Part shown: piece after piece, positions 7,876 through 15,956 of the stretch | Layout of the letters: the number at the start of each line of letters is the position of its first letter | Position numbering within the stretch: position 1 is the stretch's first letter | Source of the DNA: JBFLVU01 sp037444825 | GTDB lineage: Bacteria; Acidobacteriota; UBA4820; DSQY01 | Length of the DNA stretch: 64,000 nucleotides | Direction of reading: 5' to 3' | NCBI GenBank assembly: GCA_037444825.1 | Contig: JBBILR010000003.1 | Coordinates: forward strand, 69,099 to 133,098 | Notes under the pieces: generated by a model | The model's database searches: none | The model's input: only the letters and a program-made list of their open reading frames with translations | Told to the model about the DNA's origin: nothing | Made by a program: the position numbers and the translations under genes

Positions 7876-8874
7876 TCACTCCGACGGGTTCCCGTCGTCC
7901 TCGAAGGGGTGGCCGTCTCGGGAGAAGTCGGGAAGGTAGTGGGCGGCGCTCTCCAGGGCCTGGACGTAGCCCTCGGTGAGGCCCTCCCGCTCCAGGGCCA
8001 TGACGGCCCGGGCGTACTCGCCGGCGCCGAGGGGACGGGAGAGCAGGGGGTGGTGTCGGGCGCGGTGGCGTGGGAAATACTGGGCCATGAGGCTCACCGC
8101 CACCTCGCGCCCCAGGGAGGAGGCCAGGAAGTGGAGGACCTCCTCCGGCTGGGAGAGGCCGTTGGGCAGAACGAGGTGCCGGACGAGGAGACCCCTCACC
8201 GCGACGCCGTCTTCGTCCAGGCGAAGCGGGCCCACCTGGCGCCACATCTCCTGGAGGGCCGCCTGGGCGTTGGGGACGTACCCCACCGCGTCGGAGAGTT
8301 CGCGGGCGGGTCCCTCCTGGAAGTACTTGAAATCGGGCATGTAGACGTCCACGACGCCGTCCAGGAGCCGCAGGGTGGAGACGGAGTCGTAGCCTCCGGA
8401 GTTGTAGACCACGGGAAGCCGCAACCCCTTCCGGGCCGCCACGGCCAGGGCTTCCACCGCCTGGGGGACCACGTGGCTGGGGCTGACCCAATTCAGGTTG
8501 TGGACGCCTTGCCGCTGCAGGGAAAGGAAGACCTCCGCCAGCTCCTCCGCGGTAAGGACCCCCTCCCCCGGCCGCCACTCCTGGCTGATCTCGTGGTTCT
8601 GGCAGAAGAGGCAGTGGAGGTTGCAGTGGGCGAAGAAGACGGTCCCCGAGCCGTTTCGGCCGCTGATGCACGGCTCCTCGCCGCGGTGGACGCAGAAGGA
8701 GGCCACCTCGGCCAGACGGCCGGTTCGGCAGACCCCGCGCCGGTTGCGGAGGCGCCGCGTCCGGCAGTGGCGCGGGCAGACGCGGCACTCCGAAAGGAGG
8801 TCCAGCAGGGCCTCCACCCGGCGGTCCAACTCGCCGGACTCCAGCAGGTCCAGGTAGGCGGGGCGGGGATTCAC
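7876..8874 (-). CDS. Radical SAM protein, PflA-like (COG1313 type)
   Basis: Radical SAM enzyme of 332 residues with the cluster motif HCNLHCLFCQN (C-x3-C-x2-C) near residue 84, preceded by a Cys-rich N-terminus CRVCPRHCRTRR...GVC that may hold a second metal site. The GTVFFAHCN strand, the GGYDS and DVYMPDFKYF motifs match the group related to pyruvate formate-lyase activases. The substrate is unknown. GTG 8874 is four bases from the stop of the preceding FabK-like gene, so it is the last gene of the minus-strand run beginning at 14710. No glycyl-radical enzyme is nearby. Confidence 0.82.
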   Translation of the reverse strand: MNPRPAYLDLLESGELDRRVEALLDLLSECRVCPRHCRTRRLRNRRGVCRTGRLAEVASFCVHRGEEPCISGRNGSGTVFFAHCNLHCLFCQNHEISQEWRPGEGVLTAEELAEVFLSLQRQGVHNLNWVSPSHVVPQAVEALAVAARKGLRLPVVYNSGGYDSVSTLRLLDGVVDVYMPDFKYFQEGPARELSDAVGYVPNAQAALQEMWRQVGPLRLDEDGVAVRGLLVRHLVLPNGLSQPEEVLHFLASSLGREVAVSLMAQYFPRHRARHHPLLSRPLGAGEYARAVMALEREGLTEGYVQALESAAHYLPDFSRDGHPFEDDGNPSE

Positions 8875-8878
8875 GGGG

Positions 8879-9847
8879 TCAGGCGGCGGGGAATCCGCCG
8901 GGCGGGATCCGGTAGGTCCCGATCTTCTCCATCACGGCGTTGAACTCGGCGACGATGGTCTCCAGGATCTCCCGGACGGAGGCGCGCCGCTTCACCAGTC
9001 CCGCCACCTGTCCCATCATGACGGAGCCCCGCGTGACGTCGCCCTCCATGACGGCCGCCCGAAGCCTCCCCACGGCGAGCCCCTCGATCTCCTCCCAGGG
9101 GGCCCCCTTGCCCTCCATCTCGTGGAACTCCTGGGTCAGCATGTTCTTGAGGGCCCGGACGGGCTTGTTGATGGAGCGTCCGGTGACGGCGGTGGAGCGG
9201 TCGGTGGCCTTGACGATGGCCTCCTTGTAGTTGTCGTGGGCCCTGGATTCGTGGGCCACCACCAGGGCGGTGCCGAGCTGGATCCCCTGGGCGCCCAGGG
9301 CGAAGGCGGCGGCCATGCCCCGGCCGTCGGCGATGCCCCCGGCGGCGATGACGGGAATGGAGAGGGCGTCGACCATCTGCGGGATCAGGGGCATGGTGGC
9401 GGTGTCGCCGATGTGGCCGCCGGCCTCCTCCCCCTCGGCCACGATGGCGTCGGCTCCGGACCGCTCCAAGCGCCGGGCCAGGGCCACGGAGTTCACCACG
9501 GGGACGACGGTGCAGCCCGCCTTCTTCAGCTCCTCGATGACGGGGCCGCTGTTGCCGGCCCCCAGCGTCACCACGGGGACGCGCTCCTCCTTGACCACCT
9601 CGATGCACTGCCGGAAGTTGGGGGAAAGGAGGATCAGGTTCACCGCGAAGGGCTTCTCCGTGAGGGTGCGGAGCTTGCGGATCTCCTCCCGCAGCAGCTC
9701 CCCCGGCATGTTGCCGGTGGCGATGCACCCCAGCCCCCCGGCCTGGCTGACGGCGGAGGCGAGAACCGCCTCCGAGACCCAGGTCATGCCCCCCTGGAGG
9801 ATGGGGTAGGGGATGCGGAAAAGACGGCATACGGCGTTGTCCTTCAT
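8879..9847 (-). CDS. FabK/nitronate monooxygenase-like FMN flavoprotein
   Basis: TIM-barrel FMN enzyme of 322 residues. Visible motifs are PILQGGMTWVSE at the N-terminus, GGLGCIATGN, EGEEAGGHIGD (around the active-site His) and the phosphate-binding IAAGGIADGRGMAAAFALGAQGIQ. These fit both enoyl-ACP reductase II (FabK) and 2-nitropropane dioxygenase-type nitronate monooxygenase. The start chosen is ATG 9847, with GGGGAG upstream and an ATGA overlap with the Nudix gene; an in-frame start 27 bases earlier is less likely. Embedded in a mixed operon, so no clear functional hint from context. Confidence 0.85.
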   Translation of the reverse strand: MKDNAVCRLFRIPYPILQGGMTWVSEAVLASAVSQAGGLGCIATGNMPGELLREEIRKLRTLTEKPFAVNLILLSPNFRQCIEVVKEERVPVVTLGAGNSGPVIEELKKAGCTVVPVVNSVALARRLERSGADAIVAEGEEAGGHIGDTATMPLIPQMVDALSIPVIAAGGIADGRGMAAAFALGAQGIQLGTALVVAHESRAHDNYKEAIVKATDRSTAVTGRSINKPVRALKNMLTQEFHEMEGKGAPWEEIEGLAVGRLRAAVMEGDVTRGSVMMGQVAGLVKRRASVREILETIVAEFNAVMEKIGTYRIPPGGFPAA

Positions 9848-10617
9848 GAGCGTTCTCCCCGCCCGGCGAGCCACCCCCCGCGCGCCAGGGCCGATCGAAA
9901 GGGCTCCAGAAGCGGAATTTCCGAAGGCGACGCGTAACGGCCTTCCAGGGGAAGATACCCCAAACGGAGGCAGAGGCGCCAGGCCAGGATCTCCAGCTTG
10001 GGGTCCTCCATCTCGCCGGCGGCGGACCTGCGGAGAATCTCACGCGCGGGGGAGAAGCGGACCGCCGGGGCGTCGGCCTCGTTCACCGAGCCGTCTCCCG
10101 GAGCCCTCTCCCGGCGGGAGGGGACCACCCGCACGGCGCAGAGGTGGATCTTCTCGGAGGACTGGCCGTGGGAGGGGAAGAAGCCGCCGCCCAGGGAGAG
10201 CACCTCCTCCGCCGCCACGCGGAAGCCGGCCTCTTCCCAGACCTCCTCCACCACCCGCCGGAGGAGGCCTTCCCGGCCCCGGTCCGTCTCCTCCACGCTG
10301 CCCGCCACCGCCTCTGGGGTGTGGAGGTAGACCCGCCCGTCGGGAACGGCCAGGGGCAGGTCCTTTCGGAAGTAAACGGGAACGCGGATTCCCGGGCGCC
10401 AGGCCAAGTGAGGCTCCCCCCCCTCCTCGTGGAAGAGGGCGATGGCGACGGCGTCGAAGCCCCGGCGGTGGATGTACTCGTAGAGGTACGGCCGGGACCG
10501 GCCGCCGCCTGCGTACACGTTCCGGTACTTGAGCCGCACCAGGGTGAGAAACCCGCCCTCACCGGGCGCGGCCTCCCCCGCGGGTTCGATGGAGGTCACC
10601 TCCCGTTCCTCGGCCAA
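9844..10617 (-). CDS. Nudix-fold hydrolase, slightly divergent
   Basis: 257-residue protein with a central Nudix domain. The Nudix box is recognisable as AGSVEETDRGREGLLRRVVEEVWEEAGF, where the usual Arg of REUxEE is replaced by Glu, though the metal-binding EE pair is intact. A FDAVAIALF strand precedes it and a long C-terminal helical part follows it. The start is TTG 10617, with GGTGGAGG upstream. Substrate unknown; ADP-sugar or NUDT14-like diphosphatase is possible. It is coupled to the FabK-like gene by ATGA. Confidence 0.72.
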   Translation of the reverse strand: MAEEREVTSIEPAGEAAPGEGGFLTLVRLKYRNVYAGGGRSRPYLYEYIHRRGFDAVAIALFHEEGGEPHLAWRPGIRVPVYFRKDLPLAVPDGRVYLHTPEAVAGSVEETDRGREGLLRRVVEEVWEEAGFRVAAEEVLSLGGGFFPSHGQSSEKIHLCAVRVVPSRRERAPGDGSVNEADAPAVRFSPAREILRRSAAGEMEDPKLEILAWRLCLRLGYLPLEGRYASPSEIPLLEPFRSALARGGWLAGRGERS

Positions 10618-10618
10618 C

Positions 10619-11458
10619 TCAGACCTCCACCGGGTGGACGGAGAAGGCCAGGGGTTTGGTCTCCTCGAGGCGGGCGGCGGGGACCTCGGGGTCGTGCTCG
10701 AAGAAGAGGGTCCACCCTTCCCGGGCGGCGGCGGGAAGGAGGGCCCGTTTGGTCTCCAGCGTCACGGTGGGGTGGAGGTCGTAGGCCATGATCCAGGGGA
10801 GGGGAACGTGGTGCCGGGTGGGGATCAGGTCCCCCAGGTAGAGGGCCGTCTCCCCCCGGGATTTCAAAAGAACCCCCTGCATTCCCAGGGTATGGCCGGG
10901 GAGGGGCTTGAGGAGCACCCCGGGGGCCACCTCCTCCTCCCCGTCGGCGAGGCGAAGCCTCCCCTCCTCGAAGAGGGGCACGTAGTTCCAGGGGAGGTAG
11001 GAGGCGCGGTTGCGCTCGTGGGAAGCCCGGGCCTCCTCCCACTCCTTCCGCTGGACCAGGTAGAGGGCGTTGGGGAAGGCGGCCTCCACCCGGCCCCCCT
11101 CCCCCAGGCGGGTGTTGCCCCCCGCGTGGTCGAAGTGGAGGTGGGTGTTCACCACCACGTGGATGTCCGCAGGGGAAAGGCCGTGCTCCGCCAGGGCCTC
11201 GGGTAGCCGCCACGGGGCCACGGCGTAGGTCTCGCGGAACTTCTCGTCCTCCTTGGGGCCCACCCCCGTGTCCACGAGGAGGTTCACCTTCCCGGTGCGA
11301 ACGAGGAGCACCCGGGTGTCCAGGAGGATCCGGTGGCGCTCGTCCGGGGGGGTCTTTTTCTCCCAAAGGACGCGGGGGACGACGCCGAACATGGAGCCGC
11401 CGTCCAACCGGAGGGTTCCGGCGGAGAGGGAATGGACTTCGATGTCGCCGATCTTCAC
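10619..11458 (-). CDS. Metallo-beta-lactamase-fold hydrolase
   Basis: 279-residue metal-dependent hydrolase. The two-metal signature is intact: THLHFDHAGG (HxHxDH), PGHTLG for the next His, LGDLIPT for the bridging Asp and FEHDPE for the last His. The N-terminal strand VNLLVDTGVG is typical. This is closer to the quorum-lactonase-like / methyl parathion hydrolase-like group than to glyoxalase II, but the substrate cannot be assigned. No signal peptide. It lies between a sensor kinase and a Nudix hydrolase in one minus-strand run. Confidence 0.88.
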   Translation of the reverse strand: MKIGDIEVHSLSAGTLRLDGGSMFGVVPRVLWEKKTPPDERHRILLDTRVLLVRTGKVNLLVDTGVGPKEDEKFRETYAVAPWRLPEALAEHGLSPADIHVVVNTHLHFDHAGGNTRLGEGGRVEAAFPNALYLVQRKEWEEARASHERNRASYLPWNYVPLFEEGRLRLADGEEEVAPGVLLKPLPGHTLGMQGVLLKSRGETALYLGDLIPTRHHVPLPWIMAYDLHPTVTLETKRALLPAAAREGWTLFFEHDPEVPAARLEETKPLAFSVHPVEV

Positions 11459-11467
11459 GGGACCTCC

Positions 11468-12991
11468 TTACCCCTCCGGTCCCGGTAGGGCCGAAGGGAA
11501 CTGCCGCAAGGGGAGAACAACGGTGAAGGTGCTCCCCTTTCCCAGAACCGACTCCACCTCGATGGCCCCGTCCAGGAGGCGGGCGCACCGGTCGGCGATG
11601 GAAAGGCCCAGACCGGTTCCGGGGTGGCGCCGGGAATCGGAGCCGTCGGCCTGGCGGAACTCCTCGAAAACCCGGGAGATCTCTTCCGGCGGGATGCCGG
11701 GGCCCGTGTCGGAGAGCCGAAGGAAAAGCCTCCCCTCCCGTGCGAAGGCGCGGAGATGCGCGCCGCCTTCCCGGGTGAACTTGGCGGCGTTGCCGAGGAG
11801 GTTCACCAGGATCCGGCGCAGGAGGTCGGGGTCGGTCCAGAGGGTGGGGGGGAGGTCGGGGGAGACCTCCAGGGCGAGGGAGAGGCCCTTCTGGAAGAAG
11901 AGCGGGTCCGTCTCCTCCATCAGTCCGCGCAGAAAGGCCCGAAGGTCCACCTCCTTCTCCTTCACCTCGAATCCCCCTCGCTTGAGTTTGGCCAGGTCCA
12001 GAAGGTCGTTGATGGTCTCCAGGAGCTGGCGGGCGTTCCGGTGGAGGAGTTCCAGGTGGCGCGCGGGCCCGTCGCCCAGCTTGGCCGAATGGGCTTTCAT
12101 GGCCTCGGCGGCGATGAGGATGGCCGTGAGCGGGGTCCGGAGCTCGTGGGTCACGTTGGCCAGGAACTGTTCTTGCAGCCGGGTGGAATCCTCCAGCCGG
12201 GCCACCGTGCGTTTCAGTTCCCAGTGCTGCTTCTGCAACTGTTCCCGGGTTCGGTAAAACTCGCTGACGTCCCGCAGGATCCCCAGGTAGGTGGGGGGGC
12301 GGCCGGGGCGCCTGGAGGGGGCGAAGGTGAGGAGGGACCAGAAGAAGCCCCCGCTCTTCTTCTGAACCCGCACCAGCTTGTTCTGAATCCCCTCGCGGAG
12401 GATCCGGGCGGTCCCCAGAAGGCGAAAACGCCGGATCTCGTCGGGGGGTAGGAACTCCGAGGGGTTCAGGGGGCGGCCCACGAAGTCCGCGGGATCGTGG
12501 CCGGTGACCGTCCGAAAGGCGGGGTTCACGTAGGAGACCGAGAGATCCCGCTCCAGGACGAAAATCACGTCGTTGGACTGCTCGGTGAGGGTCAGGAATT
12601 GGTCCCTCATCCGCTCGAAGTCCCTCACCAGGGTCTGGGCCGCGGAGGTGGCCAGCAGCCAGAGGACGCGGCCCCGGCCGTCGCCCAGGGGGTCTTCCAC
12701 CGCGAGAAAGGCGCGGGGCGAAGCGCCGGGGCGGTCCAACACCACCGGAGTTCCCGCTTCGCTTCGGGCAGGCAAGGGGGGCTGGCCCCTCAACTGGCGC
12801 CAGAGGGAGGGGCAGGCCGCCTCCAGCCAGAGGCCCTCGAGGGGCGCGCCGGGGTTCTCGAACAACCGCCGGGCGGTGGCGTTGGCGAAGCGGATCCGCT
12901 CCTCGTGGTCCACCACCAGGACCGCCTGGGGGAGGGGCTCGAAATACCGCCGTAAAGCCTCCTCCAGAAAGGCTCGCCCGTCTTCGCCCAC
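11468..12991 (-). CDS. Soluble PAS-PAS sensor histidine kinase
   Basis: 507-residue histidine kinase without membrane segments, so it should sense a cytoplasmic cue. Two PAS domains (about 15-115 and 125-250) precede a coiled-coil linker, the HisKA helix with phosphoacceptor FLANVTHELRTPLTAI (about 280) and a HATPase domain with NLLGNAAKFT (N box), DTGPGIP (G1), FEEFRQ (F box) and GTGLGLSI (G2). All catalytic boxes are intact. Start is GTG 12991 behind GAGGTGAG. No response regulator is adjacent; the gene sits among metabolic enzymes. Confidence 0.92.
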   Translation of the reverse strand: MGEDGRAFLEEALRRYFEPLPQAVLVVDHEERIRFANATARRLFENPGAPLEGLWLEAACPSLWRQLRGQPPLPARSEAGTPVVLDRPGASPRAFLAVEDPLGDGRGRVLWLLATSAAQTLVRDFERMRDQFLTLTEQSNDVIFVLERDLSVSYVNPAFRTVTGHDPADFVGRPLNPSEFLPPDEIRRFRLLGTARILREGIQNKLVRVQKKSGGFFWSLLTFAPSRRPGRPPTYLGILRDVSEFYRTREQLQKQHWELKRTVARLEDSTRLQEQFLANVTHELRTPLTAILIAAEAMKAHSAKLGDGPARHLELLHRNARQLLETINDLLDLAKLKRGGFEVKEKEVDLRAFLRGLMEETDPLFFQKGLSLALEVSPDLPPTLWTDPDLLRRILVNLLGNAAKFTREGGAHLRAFAREGRLFLRLSDTGPGIPPEEISRVFEEFRQADGSDSRRHPGTGLGLSIADRCARLLDGAIEVESVLGKGSTFTVVLPLRQFPSALPGPEG

Positions 12992-13000
12992 CGTCTCACC

Positions 13001-13741
13001 TCACGCCTTCGGCCAGGCCTCCACCGGGTTCTCCAGCCGGATCCCCGCCGTCTCCACCGCCACCACGTCCCCCGGGGAGAGGGGGCCCACGCCCGCGGGG
13101 GTGCCCGTGGCGATGAGGTCCCCCGGAAGGAGGGTCATGGCCCGGGAGACGTAGCGCACGAGATGGGGGATGGGGAAGGCCATGGCGGAGGCCCTCCCTT
13201 CCTGAACCAGACGGCCGTTGAGGAGGGTTCGCACCGACAGGGTTTCCCAAACGGGGGCCGTTTCGATCCAGGGGCCCACGGGGCAGAAGGTGTCGAAGGA
13301 CTTGGCTCGGGAGAACTGCCCGTCCAGCCTCTGGAGGTCCCTCGCCGTCACGTCGTTGAGGGGGGTGACCCCCAGGAGGAAGGAGAGGGGGTCCTCCTCC
13401 TCGCCCAGCCGGTGGCAGGGCCTCCCCACCACCAGGGCGATCTCCCCCTCGTACTCCACCTGGGAGGAGTCCTCGGGCAGCAGGATGGCCCCCCCCGAGG
13501 GAAGGAGGGCCGAGGGGGCCTTGAGAAAGAGGAGGGGCCGCTCGGGCATGGGGTTCCCCAGCTCTCGGGCGTGCTCCCGGTAGTTGCGCCCCACGCAGAC
13601 GATCTTCGAAGGGCGGACGGGGGGCAGGAGGACCGCCTCGGCGGACGGGATCGTTTCCCCTGCCGGTCCCCGGAGAATCCCCGACGGCTCTTCGCGGACC
13701 GGGATCTCCCGGCCCTTCCACAGAACGCGGCCTATTCGCAC
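13001..13741 (-). CDS. Fumarylacetoacetate hydrolase (FAH) family protein
   Basis: 246-residue member of the FAH family, metal-dependent hydrolases or decarboxylases of 2-oxo acids. Visible motifs are the family opener KIVCVGRNYREHARELG, the metal-binding EYEGEIALVVG (ExE), the NDVTARDLQ loop, KSFDTFCPVGPW and the C-terminal TGTPAGVGPLSPGD. These are all standard. The likely activity is acylpyruvate or oxaloacetate decarboxylase/hydrolase. GTG 13741 overlaps the dapF stop by 10 bases. The family is broad and the exact substrate is open. Confidence 0.88.
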   Translation of the reverse strand: MRIGRVLWKGREIPVREEPSGILRGPAGETIPSAEAVLLPPVRPSKIVCVGRNYREHARELGNPMPERPLLFLKAPSALLPSGGAILLPEDSSQVEYEGEIALVVGRPCHRLGEEEDPLSFLLGVTPLNDVTARDLQRLDGQFSRAKSFDTFCPVGPWIETAPVWETLSVRTLLNGRLVQEGRASAMAFPIPHLVRYVSRAMTLLPGDLIATGTPAGVGPLSPGDVVAVETAGIRLENPVEAWPKA

Positions 13742-14574
13742 CTGAGGGCCTCCTCCAGGGATTCCGTCGAGAGAAATCCTCGGTAGACGGGGCGGGCCTC
13801 CCCCGTGAGTTTGCAGAAGGGGGAAAGGCCCGGGGGAAAGGATACCTCCAACACCTTGCCCGAGCGGGGGAGAAGGCTGACCGGTCCCGAGACGACCTTC
13901 CGGCTTCTGAGGGCGTAGGCCACCGCCACGGCGCCGGTGCCGCAGGCCAACGTTTCCCCCTCCACGCCCCGCTCGAAGGTCCGGAGGGGGTACGGTGGCC
14001 CTCCCCCCACCGAGACGAAATCCACGTTGGCCCCGTCGGGCCCCCCCTCGGGGGCTCTGCGGAGGGTGGCCCCCAGGGAGGCCACGGGGACGGCCGAGAC
14101 GTCCCGGACGAAGACCACCAGGTGGGGAACCCCGGCCGTGACCCTCAAGGCGGGGACCCTTCCCTGCGGCAGGGAGACCTCCACCGGGACGGGCTCCTCC
14201 GGGGGGAGGGGAACCTCCACCTCCACCCGGCCGTCGGGAAGGACCCTGGCGGAAACGACGCCCGCCCCCGTCTCCAGGGACATGGAGCGCCCCGCCGCCA
14301 CCTTGAGGAAGGCGTAGCGGGCGGCGCAGCGGGCGCCGTTGCCGCAGAAGGGGGTTTCGGAACCGTCGGGGTTGAAGAGGCGGAGGCGGAGGTGGGCCTT
14401 GGTGGAGGTTTCCAGGAGGACGAGCCCGTCGGCGCCCACGGAAAGGCCGCGGCGGCAGAGCCCCCGGGCCAGCCGGGGGAGGGGGGCCACGTTCCAGGCC
14501 CCCTGGCGGTTGTCGCCGAGGATGAAGTCGTTCCCCGCCCCGGAAAACTTGTGGAACTCCAGCGGCTCAGCCAT
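13732..14574 (-). CDS. dapF: Diaminopimelate epimerase
   Basis: Converts LL- to meso-diaminopimelate for lysine and peptidoglycan synthesis. 280 residues, normal length. The two catalytic cysteines lie in FCGNGARCA (about residue 79) and LACGTGAVAVA (about 213), and the N-terminal FSGAGNDFI strand is typical. The tiny LptM-like lipoprotein gene lies directly upstream and overlaps by 8 bases, the same order as in enterobacteria. The FAH gene follows. Confidence 0.96.
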   Translation of the reverse strand: MAEPLEFHKFSGAGNDFILGDNRQGAWNVAPLPRLARGLCRRGLSVGADGLVLLETSTKAHLRLRLFNPDGSETPFCGNGARCAARYAFLKVAAGRSMSLETGAGVVSARVLPDGRVEVEVPLPPEEPVPVEVSLPQGRVPALRVTAGVPHLVVFVRDVSAVPVASLGATLRRAPEGGPDGANVDFVSVGGGPPYPLRTFERGVEGETLACGTGAVAVAYALRSRKVVSGPVSLLPRSGKVLEVSFPPGLSPFCKLTGEARPVYRGFLSTESLEEALRCE

Positions 14575-14710
14575 GGCCTTTCAGGAACGCCGCCGGCGGA
14601 GGAGCGGAAACTCCCGCCCGGCGGGGGTAGGGATCGCCCTTTCGCCCGCAGGCGGCCAGGACGAGGAGCAGAACCAGGAGCAGGAACAGCGGGGCGGCCT
14701 TTCGTCCCAC
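14567..14710 (-). CDS. lptM: Small LptM/YifL-like lipoprotein
   Basis: A 47-residue lipoprotein too short to stand out by length. GTG 14710 follows a good GGAGG six bases upstream. The N-terminus is MGRK, then a hydrophobic helix and a lipobox LAAC at 17-20; the mature part begins CGRKGDPYPRR, the signature of the YifL/LptM family (in E. coli CGLKGPLYFPP). In E. coli LptM assists disulfide maturation of the LPS translocon LptD, and its gene likewise lies upstream of dapF. The stop lies 8 bases inside dapF. The function here is by analogy. Confidence 0.75.
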   Translation of the reverse strand: MGRKAAPLFLLLVLLLVLAACGRKGDPYPRRAGVSAPPPAAFLKGHG

Positions 14711-14727
14711 GGCGGACCTCCGGCGTG

Positions 14728-14736
14728 ATTCTACCA
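14728..14736 (-). promoter_or_regulatory. Extended -10 promoter for lptM-dapF run
   Basis: On the minus strand the motif TGG-TAGAAT, an extended -10, ends 18 bases before the lptM GTG. No convincing -35 hexamer is present 17 bases upstream. Confidence 0.5.
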
Positions 14737-14783
14737 CGGGTGGGGGGCTTTCCCCGGACGACCCTATCCCTCAAAATACCCCC

Positions 14784-15083
14784 ATGGAGAAGAAGGCGGA
14801 GGCACGCGGCTGGAGGGTGCGGGGCCGGGTCCAGGGGGTGGGCTTCCGGTACTTCGTGGCGGCCCACGCGCGGGCGCTGGGGCTCCACGGGTGGGCCCGA
14901 AACCTGCGCGACGGGTCGGTGGAGGTGCAGGCGGCGGGGCCGGCGGAGGCCCTGGCCTCCCTGGAGGCGGTTCTTCGGGAAGGCCCCCCCCACGCCCGCG
15001 TGGACGGGCTGGAGCCCCTCCCGCCCTCCCCGAGGCTTGAACGGGCCCGTTCCTTCACGGTAGAATCGGATTTCGGCTGGTAG
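14784..15083 (+). CDS. acyP: Acylphosphatase
   Basis: Hydrolyses acyl phosphates such as carbamoyl or 1,3-bisphosphoglycerate phosphate. 99 residues, family-typical. The phosphate-binding loop and catalytic Arg lie in VRGRVQGVGFRYFV, and the catalytic Asn in GWARNLRDGSVEV. It is divergent from lptM and followed by tRNA-Arg, whose promoter begins inside its last codons. Confidence 0.94.
   Translation: MEKKAEARGWRVRGRVQGVGFRYFVAAHARALGLHGWARNLRDGSVEVQAAGPAEALASLEAVLREGPPHARVDGLEPLPPSPRLERARSFTVESDFGW
15037..15066 (+). promoter_or_regulatory. Sigma-70 promoter of tRNA-Arg
   Basis: TTGAAC at 15037-15042, an 18-bp spacer and TAGAAT at 15061-15066, ending 29 bases before the tRNA. The -35 lies within the end of the acylphosphatase gene. 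Confidence 0.65.
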
Positions 15084-15095
15084 GGCGCCGCGCGT

Positions 15096-15172
15096 GTGCC
15101 TGTAGCTCAGTTGGATAGAGCACCTGCCTCCTAAGCAGGGGGTCGTGGGTTCAACTCCCGCCAGGCACACCA
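15096..15172 (+). tRNA. tRNA-Arg (anticodon CCT)
   Basis: Complete cloverleaf: acceptor GTGCCTG pairs with CAGGCAC, D arm GCTC/GAGC, anticodon stem CCTGC/GCAGG with loop CTCCTAA (anticodon CCT at 15130-15132), T arm GTGGG-TTCAACT-CCC. The discriminator A and the CCA end (15170-15172) are encoded. It reads AGG codons. Confidence 0.95.
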
Positions 15173-15206
15173 CACCGCCGGCGCCGCCCTTCGGGAAGGA
15201 CCGGAC

Positions 15207-15956
15207 ATGGCTTCGAGGAAACTCACCAAGCAGCAGATGCGGGAAGATCAGTTCCGCGACGCCCTCACCGAGATCTACGTGGGGACGCTCACCCACGTGG
15301 AGAGGTTCTGGAAGGCCTACCTCGCCGGGTTGCTCGTGGCCGCCGCCGCGGGGGCCGGGGGATGGTACCTCTGGAACCGGCACCTCGACCGCGTGGAGGA
15401 GCGGCAGTACCTCCTCGGCCGGGTGATGGAGGCCCTTGCCGCCCCCGTGGAAGAGAAGCCCGGGGCCGGCTCCTCCCGTACCCTCACCTTCCCCGACGAG
15501 CAGGCGCGGAGGAAGGAGGTGGAGAGCCGCTTCCAGGCCTTCTCCAAGGAGGCCGCGGGGCCCGCCCGAAAGACCGCCATCCTCCTCGAAGCCTCCTCCC
15601 TCCTCCAACGGGGAAAGGCCCAGGAGGCCGTGTCCCGGCTTTCGCCCCTGGTCTCCGACAAGACCTACGGCCCTCTGGCCCTCTCCCTGAGGGCCGCCGC
15701 CCACGAGGGGGCCGGCCGCCTCGACCAGGCCGAGGCCGACTACAAAACTCTTTCCACCTTGGAATCCCCCTTGTTGCCGCCGGGAGAAGGGGCCTGGCTT
15801 TTGGGCCAGTTCTACGAGCGGCGGGGACAGAAGGACAAGGCGCTGGCGGCCTACGGGCAGGCGGAAAAGGCCTTCCCGCCGGCGGAGGAAGGCAAGGAGC
15901 CGGGGCTCCTCCAGCGGGTGAAGAAACGGATGGAGGGTCTCAAGGAAGGCGCATGA
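15207..15956 (+). CDS. Membrane-anchored TPR-like protein (YfgM-like)
   Basis: 249 residues. A basic N-terminus (to about 36) is followed by one membrane helix (AYLAGLLVAAAAGAGGWYLW), then an alpha-helical periplasmic part with TPR-type repeats (for example QEAVSRLSPLV, RLDQAEADYKTL, KDKALAAYGQAEK). This layout is that of YfgM/TPR_21 proteins, which link Sec translocon and periplasmic chaperones. ATG behind GGAAGGA. It overlaps the next regulator gene by an ATGA. Function is by resemblance only. Confidence 0.7.
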   Translation: MASRKLTKQQMREDQFRDALTEIYVGTLTHVERFWKAYLAGLLVAAAAGAGGWYLWNRHLDRVEERQYLLGRVMEALAAPVEEKPGAGSSRTLTFPDEQARRKEVESRFQAFSKEAAGPARKTAILLEASSLLQRGKAQEAVSRLSPLVSDKTYGPLALSLRAAAHEGAGRLDQAEADYKTLSTLESPLLPPGEGAWLLGQFYERRGQKDKALAAYGQAEKAFPPAEEGKEPGLLQRVKKRMEGLKEGA

